Shown here: positions 27,301-34,610 of the stretch, piece after piece
Numbering within the stretch: position 1 is the first letter of the stretch
Layout: every line of letters starts with the position of its first letter
DNA from: Flavobacterium sp. CFS9
GTDB taxonomy: Bacteria > Bacteroidota > Bacteroidia > Flavobacteriales > Flavobacteriaceae
DNA length: 64,000 bases
Reading direction: 5' to 3'
Assembly (NCBI RefSeq): GCF_041154745.1
Contig: NZ_AP031573.1
Location: 62,001 to 126,000, forward strand
Translations under genes and position numbers: made by a program
Notes under the pieces: generated by a model
Databases searched by the model: none
The model's input: only the letters and a program-made list of their open reading frames with translations
What the model was told of the DNA's origin: nothing

Positions 27301-28863
27301 ATTAATGGCGGCATTAAAACCCAGAGGAATAATATTATTGGTACCGCTATTGGTTACCAGTCTTTTTCCATAAGTTTCAACTTTTAAATGATTGGCTGCA
27401 AATCGCCAGGCACCATATTTTACATCATCCCCTTTTTCAAGAGCAAAGTATTTCCAGGTAGAAGTTGGTGTAACCGTCATGTCCGGTATATCAACATAGA
27501 AAATACCGTAAGGATCTCTAAACTTAAAATTCCAACTCAAACCATCGCAAAGCATCCCACTCACTCCTCCATTTAATGCAGGGGCTAAAAATGTAATTCC
27601 ACCGCTGGTAGTATTACTGGCATTATGATTCGCTGCCGTGCCGCTTATCGTAACGGTAGCCTGATTACTGCTGTTTATAACAATTGCAGCACTTAAACCA
27701 GCCGGTAAATTAGAACTGAAATCTACTCCGGAAGTTAAAGCTCCTGACGATTTCGAAAAGACAGCTCCATTTAAAGTAATTACAGCATTGCCCGTGACTG
27801 TTCCGTTATTAGCAATATCTTCTTTAAAACTGGTAACATTTGTGGTTACACTGCTTCCGGTTGAATTAACACCAGTATCAATCAAATTTTGTGCTGACCA
27901 TAATGTTTTTCTTGCGGAGTGCTGTAAAGCGGCAAGCATTCTCGCTACCTGCCCTTGTGTAAACATCTTACTGCATCCCTGAGCAGCATTATACCCCATG
28001 TAATTCTCTATATTCACTTTGTCACCGTCACAATTCGTTCCCGGTACACAGCCCAAAGAATGTTTTCCATCTTCTTTTGGAGTATCATCCACTTCATCAG
28101 TACCTGTGCAGCCGCCATCAAAAGTGTGGATCAAATTCAGGAAATGCCCAAACTCGTGAGTCAGTACCGAGGCAAATTCTTTATTCGTATTTTCTCCCAG
28201 ATAAGCTCCGTTATAAACACATCTTGCCAAATTATTATCGGACATCCAGGAATCCGGATACCAGCAGACTCCTGAATTATTGGTAGCTCCATCAGCATAC
28301 AAATCATTCTGAATGTAAACGTTCATATACTTGTAATTGTCCCAGGCATCTGCCTGAATTTGGCTATCGTACCCGCTCCCGTTACCATATCCGTCTTTTT
28401 TTCTTTCAAAAATTACTCCGGTCGTACATTTTCCATTAGGATCTATCTGCGCGAGTTTAAACTCAATATTTAAGGTTCCCCTTCTGGCCTGAAAAAATGG
28501 TTCTACGGTATTAAAGTCATCATTCAAACCCTGAAAATCCTCATTAAGACGTTGTAAAGCTGTTTGTATTTTTTCAAGAGTAACTGTTTTACCATTAAAC
28601 GATGTACCGTACACATGAAAAACAACCGGTATCGTATAAGTAGTATTTACCGAACTTTTATGGGTCTTAAGCTTTTTAGCGTATTCTTTACTAAAAAAAT
28701 TAAACGCTTTACTTTCTTTTAAGGAACCGGGGTGGTTCTTTAATTGTAAGTCATTGACCTCTTTTGTGCGACAGCTGTGTGAAGGCTCGATTAGATCCTG
28801 TGCTTTAACTCCCTGCATACTCCAGAGACAACACAATACTAATAAAAGTAGTTGTTTTTTCAT
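24355..28863 (-). CDS. Secreted M43 (pappalysin-like) zinc metalloprotease with four large repeats and a T9SS sorting tail
   Basis: This is a 1502-aa protein. Residues 1-21 are a signal peptide. The protease domain (about 70-320) has the zinc motif HEFGHFLNLIH (236-246) and a Met-turn ENYMGY (Met289), typical of M43 enzymes. Four repeats of about 220-240 residues follow. Each has a TxNGGTFTKSSGxLxxGxDF segment, then a segment ending in WDGKTxxxGFxxT, a Tyr/Gly block, and EYAYNTxP. The final ~75 residues (AYPNPFNDVINISS, then GFYFLKV) are a type A T9SS C-terminal sorting domain, so the protein should be exported by the gliding-type secretion system and attached or released. Substrate unknown. 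The repeats may be adhesive or binding domains. Confidence 0.92.
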   Translation of the reverse strand: MKKQLLLLVLCCLWSMQGVKAQDLIEPSHSCRTKEVNDLQLKNHPGSLKESKAFNFFSKEYAKKLKTHKSSVNTTYTIPVVFHVYGTSFNGKTVTLEKIQTALQRLNEDFQGLNDDFNTVEPFFQARRGTLNIEFKLAQIDPNGKCTTGVIFERKKDGYGNGSGYDSQIQADAWDNYKYMNVYIQNDLYADGATNNSGVCWYPDSWMSDNNLARCVYNGAYLGENTNKEFASVLTHEFGHFLNLIHTFDGGCTGTDEVDDTPKEDGKHSLGCVPGTNCDGDKVNIENYMGYNAAQGCSKMFTQGQVARMLAALQHSARKTLWSAQNLIDTGVNSTGSSVTTNVTSFKEDIANNGTVTGNAVITLNGAVFSKSSGALTSGVDFSSNLPAGLSAAIVINSSNQATVTISGTAANHNASNTTSGGITFLAPALNGGVSGMLCDGLSWNFKFRDPYGIFYVDIPDMTVTPTSTWKYFALEKGDDVKYGAWRFAANHLKVETYGKRLVTNSGTNNIIPLGFNAAINASSNFTAPGAYPNQLDLRTSSYKAWDGKTDYLGFEYTIDGEKCYGWLKAVVAADGSGYSIVEYAYNTQPGGTIYTGITDKVALSVSPASLSESAVNNGSISQISSFKLTTNNGTFVKSSGVLTPGVDYTIAGVPAGLTAKLNVISATEVQLAFTGNAALHLKENSTQVAVTFLNPAITGGTAVLSNSVATVKINFRDPYAIVHVKDLNYTVDAENTWKFFRITADADQQDYGVFVDKGDLKLETYTKSIVCEGNSLNMSLIGANQLIDGNSNFVEGGSYPNLHNLRNAAYKSWDGKTGYIGFKFTIADEPCYGWFKVKVNAKGTAYTLLEYAYNTEPLAGILTEDIPADLSVHLATTPDEINENALTNDGSFETKIAIQLTTNGGTFTKSSGNLVLGTDFTVTGLPAGLIPEITLINSTTAELSYTGKATANEASNTTTATVTFLSPAITGGAAILDTDYFTTKLIFKNAYKIVYVDLPTPLTVAVTGSKWNPFNITAEADNASYGLFIDGNDLKLENYDKDLVCEQGINNISYLGYNVTIGAASNWIGTRVPTLRSSSYTVWDGKTGFIGFKYTKNGMPYYGYFEVVVSANGQSYTISKYAYNTAPMTSITTPLQLGVVKMTNTPTVITEDKLTNDGTFTTTVTVQLTTNGGTFTKSSGNLVQGTDFTITGLPSGLTASVSVLNNTTVQVSYQGKAIANEAANAATATITFLDPAITGGTAVLENKSFTTDFTFTNAYVVVKVDLPTPIVVSTASPSGSFRITAEVDGNDTEFKLLSGANGLKFLSSNGLVTETGTANIGYIGTSQMIGGSSNLNSSGDAVMSDTSYSSWNGKTGFIGFAFAKGGAVYYGYFEGAVSADGKSFAIIRYAYSTEPQASVKTPDTVQNFTFPTLSIVDFESKAAFTAYPNPFNDVINISSDLFSGKKVEVLIYNSLGQNVFAQSYDSSDDTINIDGSTFASGFYFLKVKVDGAAQPDKKIIK

Positions 28864-29282
28864 AATACTTGTTTTTGGTTTAGCTTTGTTATTTTGTTAA
28901 TTATTTACAACACACATAATTTAAATCTTAATTTATTACGATTTAAATCAAGATATTCAACTTATTATAGGAATTAACTTTTCAAATCTAACTTTAACCC
29001 AAATGTTATCTTTATGCTATATTAGTATGAAATGATATTATATTATTGTTTTTCAGTGAAATCCTGTTTTTTAACACTACTTATCTTTATTTTCGAAAGT
29101 TTAGTTTAAAAATGGAATAGATTTTTTCATAAAAAAAACTCTTAAACTAAGTTTACAAATTGGTTTTGAATGTTTTGTAATTTCGCCTTTATAAATCCGG
29201 AATTCTAATCTGATAAAATAGTTCAATCACAACAATATGAAATAAGAAAATACGTTCAATAAGTTCTAACTTTAATTACAAT
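28864..29282. other. Long divergent control region upstream of protease and thioesterase genes
   Basis: These 419 bp are very AT-rich and hold no ORF I would trust. An inverted repeat TTAGTTTAA (29101-29109) / TTAAACTAA (29142-29150) has 9-bp arms 32 bp apart. A TAATTTCG sequence at 29178-29185 is a one-mismatch -7 box for the thioesterase gene. Nothing else stands out. Confidence 0.4.
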
Positions 29283-29699
29283 ATGGAATATTCAAAAAAT
29301 TACACAGCTGCAGACGCACACATAGACATACAAGGCATCATGGACGGTTTGTACTACCCTTTTTATATGGAAGAATGCCGTCACGACTTTGTGAAAGAGG
29401 TTTTAGGTTTTGATTTTGTGCAACAGGCTGAAAATGGCGTATTTATGGTTTTATCTGAATACAGTATCAAATTTATCCGTTCGCTAAAAAAAGATGACAA
29501 TTTTGATGTTACCTGTGCTGTTTATACTGATGCTCAAGGATTACCGCGACTGCATTTCAAACAATCGATTGTAAAAAACGGAAAAACGATGGCGACGGCA
29601 GTATTTACAGGAACCTGTATTCCCGCTACCGGAGGCAGACCTTATCTGCCCGAAGAATTGAAAGCTAATTTTGCTGATGCACCTTCTTTACAGCTATAG
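29283..29699 (+). CDS. Acyl-CoA thioesterase-like hotdog-fold protein
   Basis: This 138-aa protein is the usual size for a single hotdog domain of the 4HBT/YbgC type. The helix segment IDIQGIMDGLYYPFYMEECR corresponds to the DxxGIVYYxxYLxWxE region of YbgC-like thioesterases, and the strand segment SIKFIRSLKKDDNFDV is the matching beta core. These enzymes hydrolyse acyl-CoA or acyl-carrier thioesters in the cytoplasm. It stands alone, divergent from the protease gene. A link to the NRPS cluster 9 kb away is not supported. Confidence 0.75.
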   Translation: MEYSKNYTAADAHIDIQGIMDGLYYPFYMEECRHDFVKEVLGFDFVQQAENGVFMVLSEYSIKFIRSLKKDDNFDVTCAVYTDAQGLPRLHFKQSIVKNGKTMATAVFTGTCIPATGGRPYLPEELKANFADAPSLQL

Positions 29700-29721
29700 G
29701 TTCAAAAGTAACCATAAAAAG

Positions 29722-29798
29722 GGGCTGAAAGCCCTAAAGCATTAACATTGTGCGAAGCACTATGAATTAAAGCAAGAATCACTGCGCCCTGAAAGGGC
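29722..29798. repeat. REP-like cluster of mini-hairpins with GAA triloops
   Basis: Three short perfect hairpins share a GAA triloop: GGGCT-GAA-AGCCC (29722-29734), GTGC-GAA-GCAC (29750-29760) and GCCCT-GAA-AGGGC (29786-29798). They lie between convergent genes. A fourth hairpin with the same triloop is in the island at 42217-42435. Confidence 0.55.
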
Positions 29799-29811
29799 AA
29801 AAGCAAATAAA

Positions 29812-29849
29812 AAATCCCAAACTCCAGTTTTAATTGGAATTTGGGATTT
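29812..29849. terminator. Terminator of the SIMPL-domain gene (bidirectional)
   Basis: Arms of 15 bp (AAATCCCAAACTCCA and TGGAATTTGGGATTT, one mismatch) between the convergent thioesterase and SIMPL genes, with A/T runs on both sides. Confidence 0.7.
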
Positions 29850-29869
29850 CAAAAAATGCTTTCTTATAT

Positions 29870-30562
29870 TTAATCTAAAACGAAACTTACGTTTACGTTT
29901 GCTGTAATTTCAATTTCTCCAATTGCAAGAGTTTCATGTTCAGCACCACCTGCAGCACTATCCATAGCCATTGATTTCATAGCATACATTGGTCTAGGAT
30001 TGTATACCTGAGAATTGTCTGAAATTGCAATCGCTTTACCTACTTTTTGACCTAAAACTGAAACGTAGTCTTCTGCTTTTGCCTTAGCATCTTTAATAGC
30101 TAATTTACGAGCTTCTGATTGGTGCTGTGCTAATTTAGAAGATTCAAAAGAAACATTATCGATGCGATTGATTCCTTGTTGTACCAAACCTTCCATTACT
30201 TCATCATACTTAGATAAATCTTTCAATACAATTTCTACAGTCTGAGTAGCATTATAACTTGTTTTCTTTTTTTCGTAATCGTATTGCGGATTAAGCGAAA
30301 CTTGTTTCGTTTTGTAATCAGCAACAGGAACATTCATTTTTTTAATAAATTTCAAAACAGCGTCAATTTTTTCGTCGTTTTGTTTTTTGACATCTTTAGC
30401 ATTATTCCCTTTTGTTTCCACCGTAGCTGAAATACAAACCTGATCTGGTGCTATTTTTACTTTTCCTTCACCACTTACATTGATTTGAGGAATTTGTTTG
30501 GCTTCTTGAGCGTAAGACATAGTCATAAACATGATTGTTAAAAATAATACTACTTTCTTCAT
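29870..30562 (-). CDS. SIMPL-domain (DUF541) periplasmic protein
   Basis: This 230-aa protein has a cleavable signal peptide (MKKVVLFLTIMFMTMSYA). The mature part fits the SIMPL/DUF541 family: INVSGEGKVKIAPD at the start, alternating strands and helices, and QSEARKLAIKDAKAKAEDYV near residues 145-170. Family members such as E. coli YggE are linked to oxidative stress, but their biochemical activity is unclear. It follows the rhomboid gene by 53 bp on the same strand, so the two may be co-transcribed. Confidence 0.85.
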   Translation of the reverse strand: MKKVVLFLTIMFMTMSYAQEAKQIPQINVSGEGKVKIAPDQVCISATVETKGNNAKDVKKQNDEKIDAVLKFIKKMNVPVADYKTKQVSLNPQYDYEKKKTSYNATQTVEIVLKDLSKYDEVMEGLVQQGINRIDNVSFESSKLAQHQSEARKLAIKDAKAKAEDYVSVLGQKVGKAIAISDNSQVYNPRPMYAMKSMAMDSAAGGAEHETLAIGEIEITANVNVSFVLD

Positions 30563-30615
30563 TTTTATTATATTTAAATTATTTGATTAGTGACCTTTCA
30601 AAAGTTGTGCCATTG

Positions 30616-31254
30616 TTACAATTTCCCCAATTTCGCCATTACAAAAAGGATCAAAATCGGGATCGCTAACAATATTACCATCATGCTGTGATCTACAAAT
30701 AAAGATGGCTCTTTGATCAAAGTTATGAAATATCCTCCAATAGCACCTCCAAAATGTGCTGTATGTCCGATATTATCATTTTTAGCCTTCATTCCGTATA
30801 TCGAATACAATAAATATAAAATTCCGAATAAATAAGCCGGCATTGGTATGACAAAAAAGATTCCCAGCATCATATCCGGCTGTAACAATATGGCGGAGTA
30901 TAAAACTCCCGTCACTGCACCCGATGCTCCTACCGCACGGTAACTGTAATCGTTCTTATGAAACAGCATCGTCAATAAACTTCCGAAAATTAAACTTCCG
31001 AAATAAATCAACAAAAAGGAAAAATTACCCAGCCACTGCAATACCACCGGAGCAAAAAACCAAAGGGTAAGCATATTAAAAAGTAAATGCATCGTATCGG
31101 CATGTAAAAAACCGGATGATAACATTCTGATTTGTTCTCCTGAGCGAATACTGCCTACATGAAACTCATATTTTCTAAAAAAAGCAAGATTGTTGAAACC
31201 CTGATAACTAATCAAAACATTGGCAACTATAATTCCAATCAAAATGGTATTCAT
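30616..31254 (-). CDS. Rhomboid-family intramembrane serine protease
   Basis: This 212-aa membrane protein has six predicted membrane segments. The catalytic pair is visible: Ser in GASGAVTG (about residue 113) and His in HTAHFGGAIGG (about residue 167). The segment HADTMHLLFNMLTLW provides the conserved HxxxN of rhomboids (His56/Asn60 region). Rhomboids cut substrate proteins inside the membrane. No extra cytoplasmic domain is present. It is divergent from the acyltransferase gene. Confidence 0.9.
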   Translation of the reverse strand: MNTILIGIIVANVLISYQGFNNLAFFRKYEFHVGSIRSGEQIRMLSSGFLHADTMHLLFNMLTLWFFAPVVLQWLGNFSFLLIYFGSLIFGSLLTMLFHKNDYSYRAVGASGAVTGVLYSAILLQPDMMLGIFFVIPMPAYLFGILYLLYSIYGMKAKNDNIGHTAHFGGAIGGYFITLIKEPSLFVDHSMMVILLAIPILILFVMAKLGKL

Positions 31255-31344
31255 AAAAAACTTTTAATGTGAATTGTAAATATAATCATTCTTAAACATA
31301 TGTTAGCATCAATTCAAAATATCAATGGTAATTCATTTTTACTT

Positions 31345-31352
31345 TATATTTG
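31345..31352 (+). promoter_or_regulatory. -7 promoter box of the lipid A acyltransferase gene
   Basis: TATATTTG, a perfect TAnnTTTG, 15 bp before the ATG at 31368; the leader would be short. Confidence 0.45.
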
Positions 31353-31367
31353 TAAAAAAAACAATAC

Positions 31368-32240
31368 ATGCAATTTCTCGTTTATATAATAGCCTTCCCT
31401 TTTCTTTGGCTTATATCTATTCTTCCTTTTCGAATATTTTACTTGTTTTCTGATTTTGTCTATTTAATCATTTACAGAATTGTAGGCTACCGCAAAAGAG
31501 TGGTACGCGAAAACTTAAGACTTACTTTACCGCATTTAACTGATGCTGAACGAAAAGAAATCGAGAAAAAATTCTACAAACACATGTGCGATATGTTTTT
31601 GGAAATGATCAAAACCATGAGTATTTCACCTCAGGAAATGGAAAGAAGATTCAAAACTACCAATCTTGACCTGGTAAACGAATATGCAGAAAAAGGAAAA
31701 AGCACAATTCTGGTAGCAGCACACTACGCCAGTTACGAATGGCTTTTGACGATTAATCCTAAGCTTGCTTTTAAGGGTATTGCGGTGTATAAAAAAGTAG
31801 CCAATCCGTACTTTGACAAATTGGTTCGAAAAATTCGCTCGAAATACAATACTGAAATGGTCGAAACCAGAAAAGCAATTCCGACAATGGCTCAAAACCA
31901 ACGAAAGGGAATTTTAAGCATGTACGGTTTAGCAAGCGACCAATCGCCTAAACTGGACCGAATTTTTCACTCGATGAAATTTATGGGAATTGAAGTTCCT
32001 GTGCACACCGGAGCCGAAATGCTGGCCAAAAAATACGGCCTGAGTGTCATTTTTGTAAAAGTAAAAAAAGTAGCCAGAGGTTACTATGAGGCTACCTTCG
32101 TACCGATTGCAGACAATCCGAATGATTATGAAAATTTTGACATTACAGAGAAATATCTAAGAGAAGTAGAAAAACAAATTTACGAAGCTCCTGAATTCTA
32201 TTTGTGGACACATAAAAGATGGAAACATCGGGTAGAGTAA
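31368..32240 (+). CDS. LpxL/HtrB-type lipid A acyltransferase
   Basis: This 290-aa protein has an N-terminal membrane anchor (residues 1-40) and the acyltransferase signature HYASYE (about residues 118-123), an HX4E version of the HX4D/E catalytic motif. YGLASDQSPK and HTGAEMLAKKYG are typical of the LpxL family. The enzyme transfers an acyl chain to a lipid A precursor on the inner face of the inner membrane. With KdsB elsewhere in the window it fits LPS assembly. The neighbouring genes have their own promoters, so it is probably monocistronic. Confidence 0.88.
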   Translation: MQFLVYIIAFPFLWLISILPFRIFYLFSDFVYLIIYRIVGYRKRVVRENLRLTLPHLTDAERKEIEKKFYKHMCDMFLEMIKTMSISPQEMERRFKTTNLDLVNEYAEKGKSTILVAAHYASYEWLLTINPKLAFKGIAVYKKVANPYFDKLVRKIRSKYNTEMVETRKAIPTMAQNQRKGILSMYGLASDQSPKLDRIFHSMKFMGIEVPVHTGAEMLAKKYGLSVIFVKVKKVARGYYEATFVPIADNPNDYENFDITEKYLREVEKQIYEAPEFYLWTHKRWKHRVE

Positions 32241-32325
32241 TTTTTTGTTGTAAAATGTGAAAAAGTATTTCAGGTTTCAACAGCAAAAACTCACTATTCA
32301 CTATTCACTTTCGAGTCTTTAAAAT

Positions 32326-32365
32326 AAAAAAACACCTTTTTCACTAATTGAAAAAGGTGTTTTTT
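32326..32365. terminator. Bidirectional terminator between convergent acyltransferase and mutase genes
   Basis: Stem AACACCTTTTTCA / TGAAAAAGGTGTT with a 5-nt loop (CTAAT), flanked by A and T runs, so it works in both directions. Confidence 0.8.
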
Positions 32366-32385
32366 GTTTGTATTGCAATACAAAA

Positions 32386-33774
32386 TTAAATTCCTGCAAT
32401 TGCTTTTATTTCGTCAATGATTCGAAGTGCCAAGACATCCGCTTTTTCCTGAGAAGGAGCTTCTGTATAAATTCTGATGATTGGCTCTGTGTTTGATTTT
32501 CTTAAATGAACCCATTCTGTAGCAAAATCAATTTTTACACCATCAATTGTACTAATGTCTTCGTTTTTATATTTTTCGGTCATCGCTACCAAAATCGCAT
32601 CAACATCAATTTGTGGGGTCAATTCAATTTTATTTTTACTCATATAATATTCCGGATAAGAAGCACGCAATGCCGAAACTGACATCTTTTTATTTGCCAA
32701 ATGTGTCAGAAATAAAGCAACTCCTACCAAGCTATCTCTTCCGTAATGAGATTCCGGATAAATGATTCCACCGTTACCTTCTCCTCCAATAATAGCATTG
32801 TTTTTTTTCATTAACGCTACCACGTTTACTTCACCAACAGCGCTGGCTTCATATTTACCGCCATGAGCTAAAGTTACATCGCGTAAAGCACGGGATGATG
32901 ACATGTTTGAAACGGTATTTCCCGGAGTTTTACTCAAAACATAATCGGCACAAGCTACTAAAGTATACTCTTCTCCAAACATTTCTCCATCTTCAGAAAT
33001 AAAAGCTAAACGATCAACATCCGGATCAACAACTACTCCTAAGTGTGCTTTTTCTTTTACTACCAATTCAGAAATATCCGTTAAATGCTCTTTCAACGGT
33101 TCCGGATTGTGAGGAAAATGTCCGTTTGGTTCGCAGTATAATTTTACGACTTCAACACCCATTTGTTCCAATAATTTTGGAATGATAATTCCTCCTGAAG
33201 AATTCACTCCATCTACTACTACTTTAAACTTAGCGGCTTTTACTGCTTCAACATCCACCAAAGGCAAGTTTAAAACCTCGTCGATATGAATATCCATGTA
33301 AGCGTCATTCACCGTAATTTCACCTAAACTGTCAACATCGGAAAAATCAAAAGCTTCTGCTTCTGCGATTTCAAGAATTTTTGCTCCTTCTTCTCCGCTT
33401 AAAAATTCCCCTTTTGCGTTCAACAATTTCAAAGCGTTCCATTGTTTCGGATTGTGAGAAGCTGTTAAAATAATTCCTCCATCTGCTTTTTCTAACGGAA
33501 CAGCAACTTCTACAGTTGGTGTTGTAGAAAGTCCTAAATCAATTACATCGATTCCTAAACCTATTAGAGTATTTACTACAAGATTGTGAATCATTGGTCC
33601 TGAAATTCTGGCATCACGACCAATTACCACCGTTAATTTCTCTTTTGATGTGTTGTTTTTCAGAAAGGTACCGTATGCTGATGCAAATTTTACAGCATCA
33701 ACAGGAGTCAGGTTATCTCCTACTTTACCACCGATTGTCCCTCGTATACCTGAAATTGATTTTATTAAAGTCAT
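32386..33774 (-). CDS. glmM: Phosphoglucosamine mutase / phosphohexomutase
   Basis: This 462-aa protein has the full phosphohexomutase set: catalytic phosphoserine loop TASHNPKQWNA (Ser106), metal loop DPDVDR (about residue 245), sugar-binding GGEGNGG, and phosphate-binding RKSNTEPIIR near the C-terminus. GlmM converts glucosamine-6-phosphate to glucosamine-1-phosphate for UDP-GlcNAc, feeding peptidoglycan and lipid A. The length and SNTEP loop fit GlmM, but a related phosphomannomutase role cannot be excluded from sequence alone. It is convergent with the acyltransferase gene. Confidence 0.85.
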   Translation of the reverse strand: MTLIKSISGIRGTIGGKVGDNLTPVDAVKFASAYGTFLKNNTSKEKLTVVIGRDARISGPMIHNLVVNTLIGLGIDVIDLGLSTTPTVEVAVPLEKADGGIILTASHNPKQWNALKLLNAKGEFLSGEEGAKILEIAEAEAFDFSDVDSLGEITVNDAYMDIHIDEVLNLPLVDVEAVKAAKFKVVVDGVNSSGGIIIPKLLEQMGVEVVKLYCEPNGHFPHNPEPLKEHLTDISELVVKEKAHLGVVVDPDVDRLAFISEDGEMFGEEYTLVACADYVLSKTPGNTVSNMSSSRALRDVTLAHGGKYEASAVGEVNVVALMKKNNAIIGGEGNGGIIYPESHYGRDSLVGVALFLTHLANKKMSVSALRASYPEYYMSKNKIELTPQIDVDAILVAMTEKYKNEDISTIDGVKIDFATEWVHLRKSNTEPIIRIYTEAPSQEKADVLALRIIDEIKAIAGI

Positions 33775-33819
33775 TTTTGTGAGTTATGGTTATTCTTAAG
33801 TACAAATATAAAAAAGTTA

Positions 33820-33848
33820 CTAAGATTCTAAGGCGCTAAGATTCTAAG
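33820..33848. repeat. Short direct repeat CTAAGATTCTAAG x2
   Basis: Two identical 13-bp copies (33820-33832 and 33836-33848) with a 16-bp period lie in the 196-bp region between the divergent glmM and AcpH-like genes. Confidence 0.6.
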
Positions 33849-33970
33849 TTTTCATATTTTAAACATGAAGCTATCTGTCATTCGTTAAAACGATGTCAAA
33901 AAGTTTTTATACTTTTACTAAAATTACACAGTGTCTTCACAACTAAGAACCTCACAAACTTTAAAAACAC

Positions 33971-34555
33971 ATGAATTTCCTAGCCCATATCTATCTTTCA
34001 GGTGAAAATGATCTGATTAAAATTGGCAACTTTATGGCCGATGGAATTCGCGGTAAACAGTTTGAACACTTTCCTGAAGATGTTCAGAAAGGAATTCTTT
34101 TACATCGTTTTATAGATACTTATACGGATTCTCATGATGTTTTCAGACAAAGCACCAAACGTTTACATGAAAAATACCATCATTATGCCGGTGTAATTGT
34201 CGATATCGTCTACGATCATTTTTTAGCCAAAAACTGGGAAAAATATTCCGATGAAAAACTGGACCGTTTTGTGAACCGATTTTACAGGTCGCTACACGAA
34301 AACTATCCTATACTGACTGAAAAAACGCAAGATCTGATGCCTTATATGATTCAGCACAACTGGCTTGTAAGCTATCAGACAGTTGAAGGGATTCATCGAA
34401 TTTTAACTCAAATGGACCGAAGGTCGAAAAACCAATCCCAAATGCAATTTGCCAGCACAGAACTAAAGGAATTCTATCCGGAATTTGAACGTGAGTTTAC
34501 TCTCTTTTTTGAGGATATGAAAAATCAGGCCAATCAAAAATTACTTTCTCTTTAA
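33971..34555 (+). CDS. Acyl carrier protein phosphodiesterase (AcpH/DUF479 family)
   Basis: This 194-aa protein begins MNFLAHIYLSGENDLIKIGN and has GNFMADGIRGK, LHRFIDTYTDSH and VDIVYDHFLAKNW, the His/Asp-rich signature of the AcpH family. In E. coli AcpH removes the 4'-phosphopantetheine arm from acyl carrier protein. Length matches the family (about 190-200 aa). It is 55 bp upstream of the gamma-glutamyltransferase gene on the same strand. A role in resetting NRPS carrier domains is conceivable, but the family is widespread and I see no link. Confidence 0.85.
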   Translation: MNFLAHIYLSGENDLIKIGNFMADGIRGKQFEHFPEDVQKGILLHRFIDTYTDSHDVFRQSTKRLHEKYHHYAGVIVDIVYDHFLAKNWEKYSDEKLDRFVNRFYRSLHENYPILTEKTQDLMPYMIQHNWLVSYQTVEGIHRILTQMDRRSKNQSQMQFASTELKEFYPEFEREFTLFFEDMKNQANQKLLSL

Positions 34556-34610
34556 TACTGCTTTTAACCAAACAAAAGCACCAAATAATACTTTTTAATT
34601 TTACATCAAG

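Noticed and set aside
33971..34555. AcpH-like protein considered as part of the NRPS system
   Set aside because: It is 14 kb away with housekeeping neighbours, and the family is widespread in genomes without NRPS.
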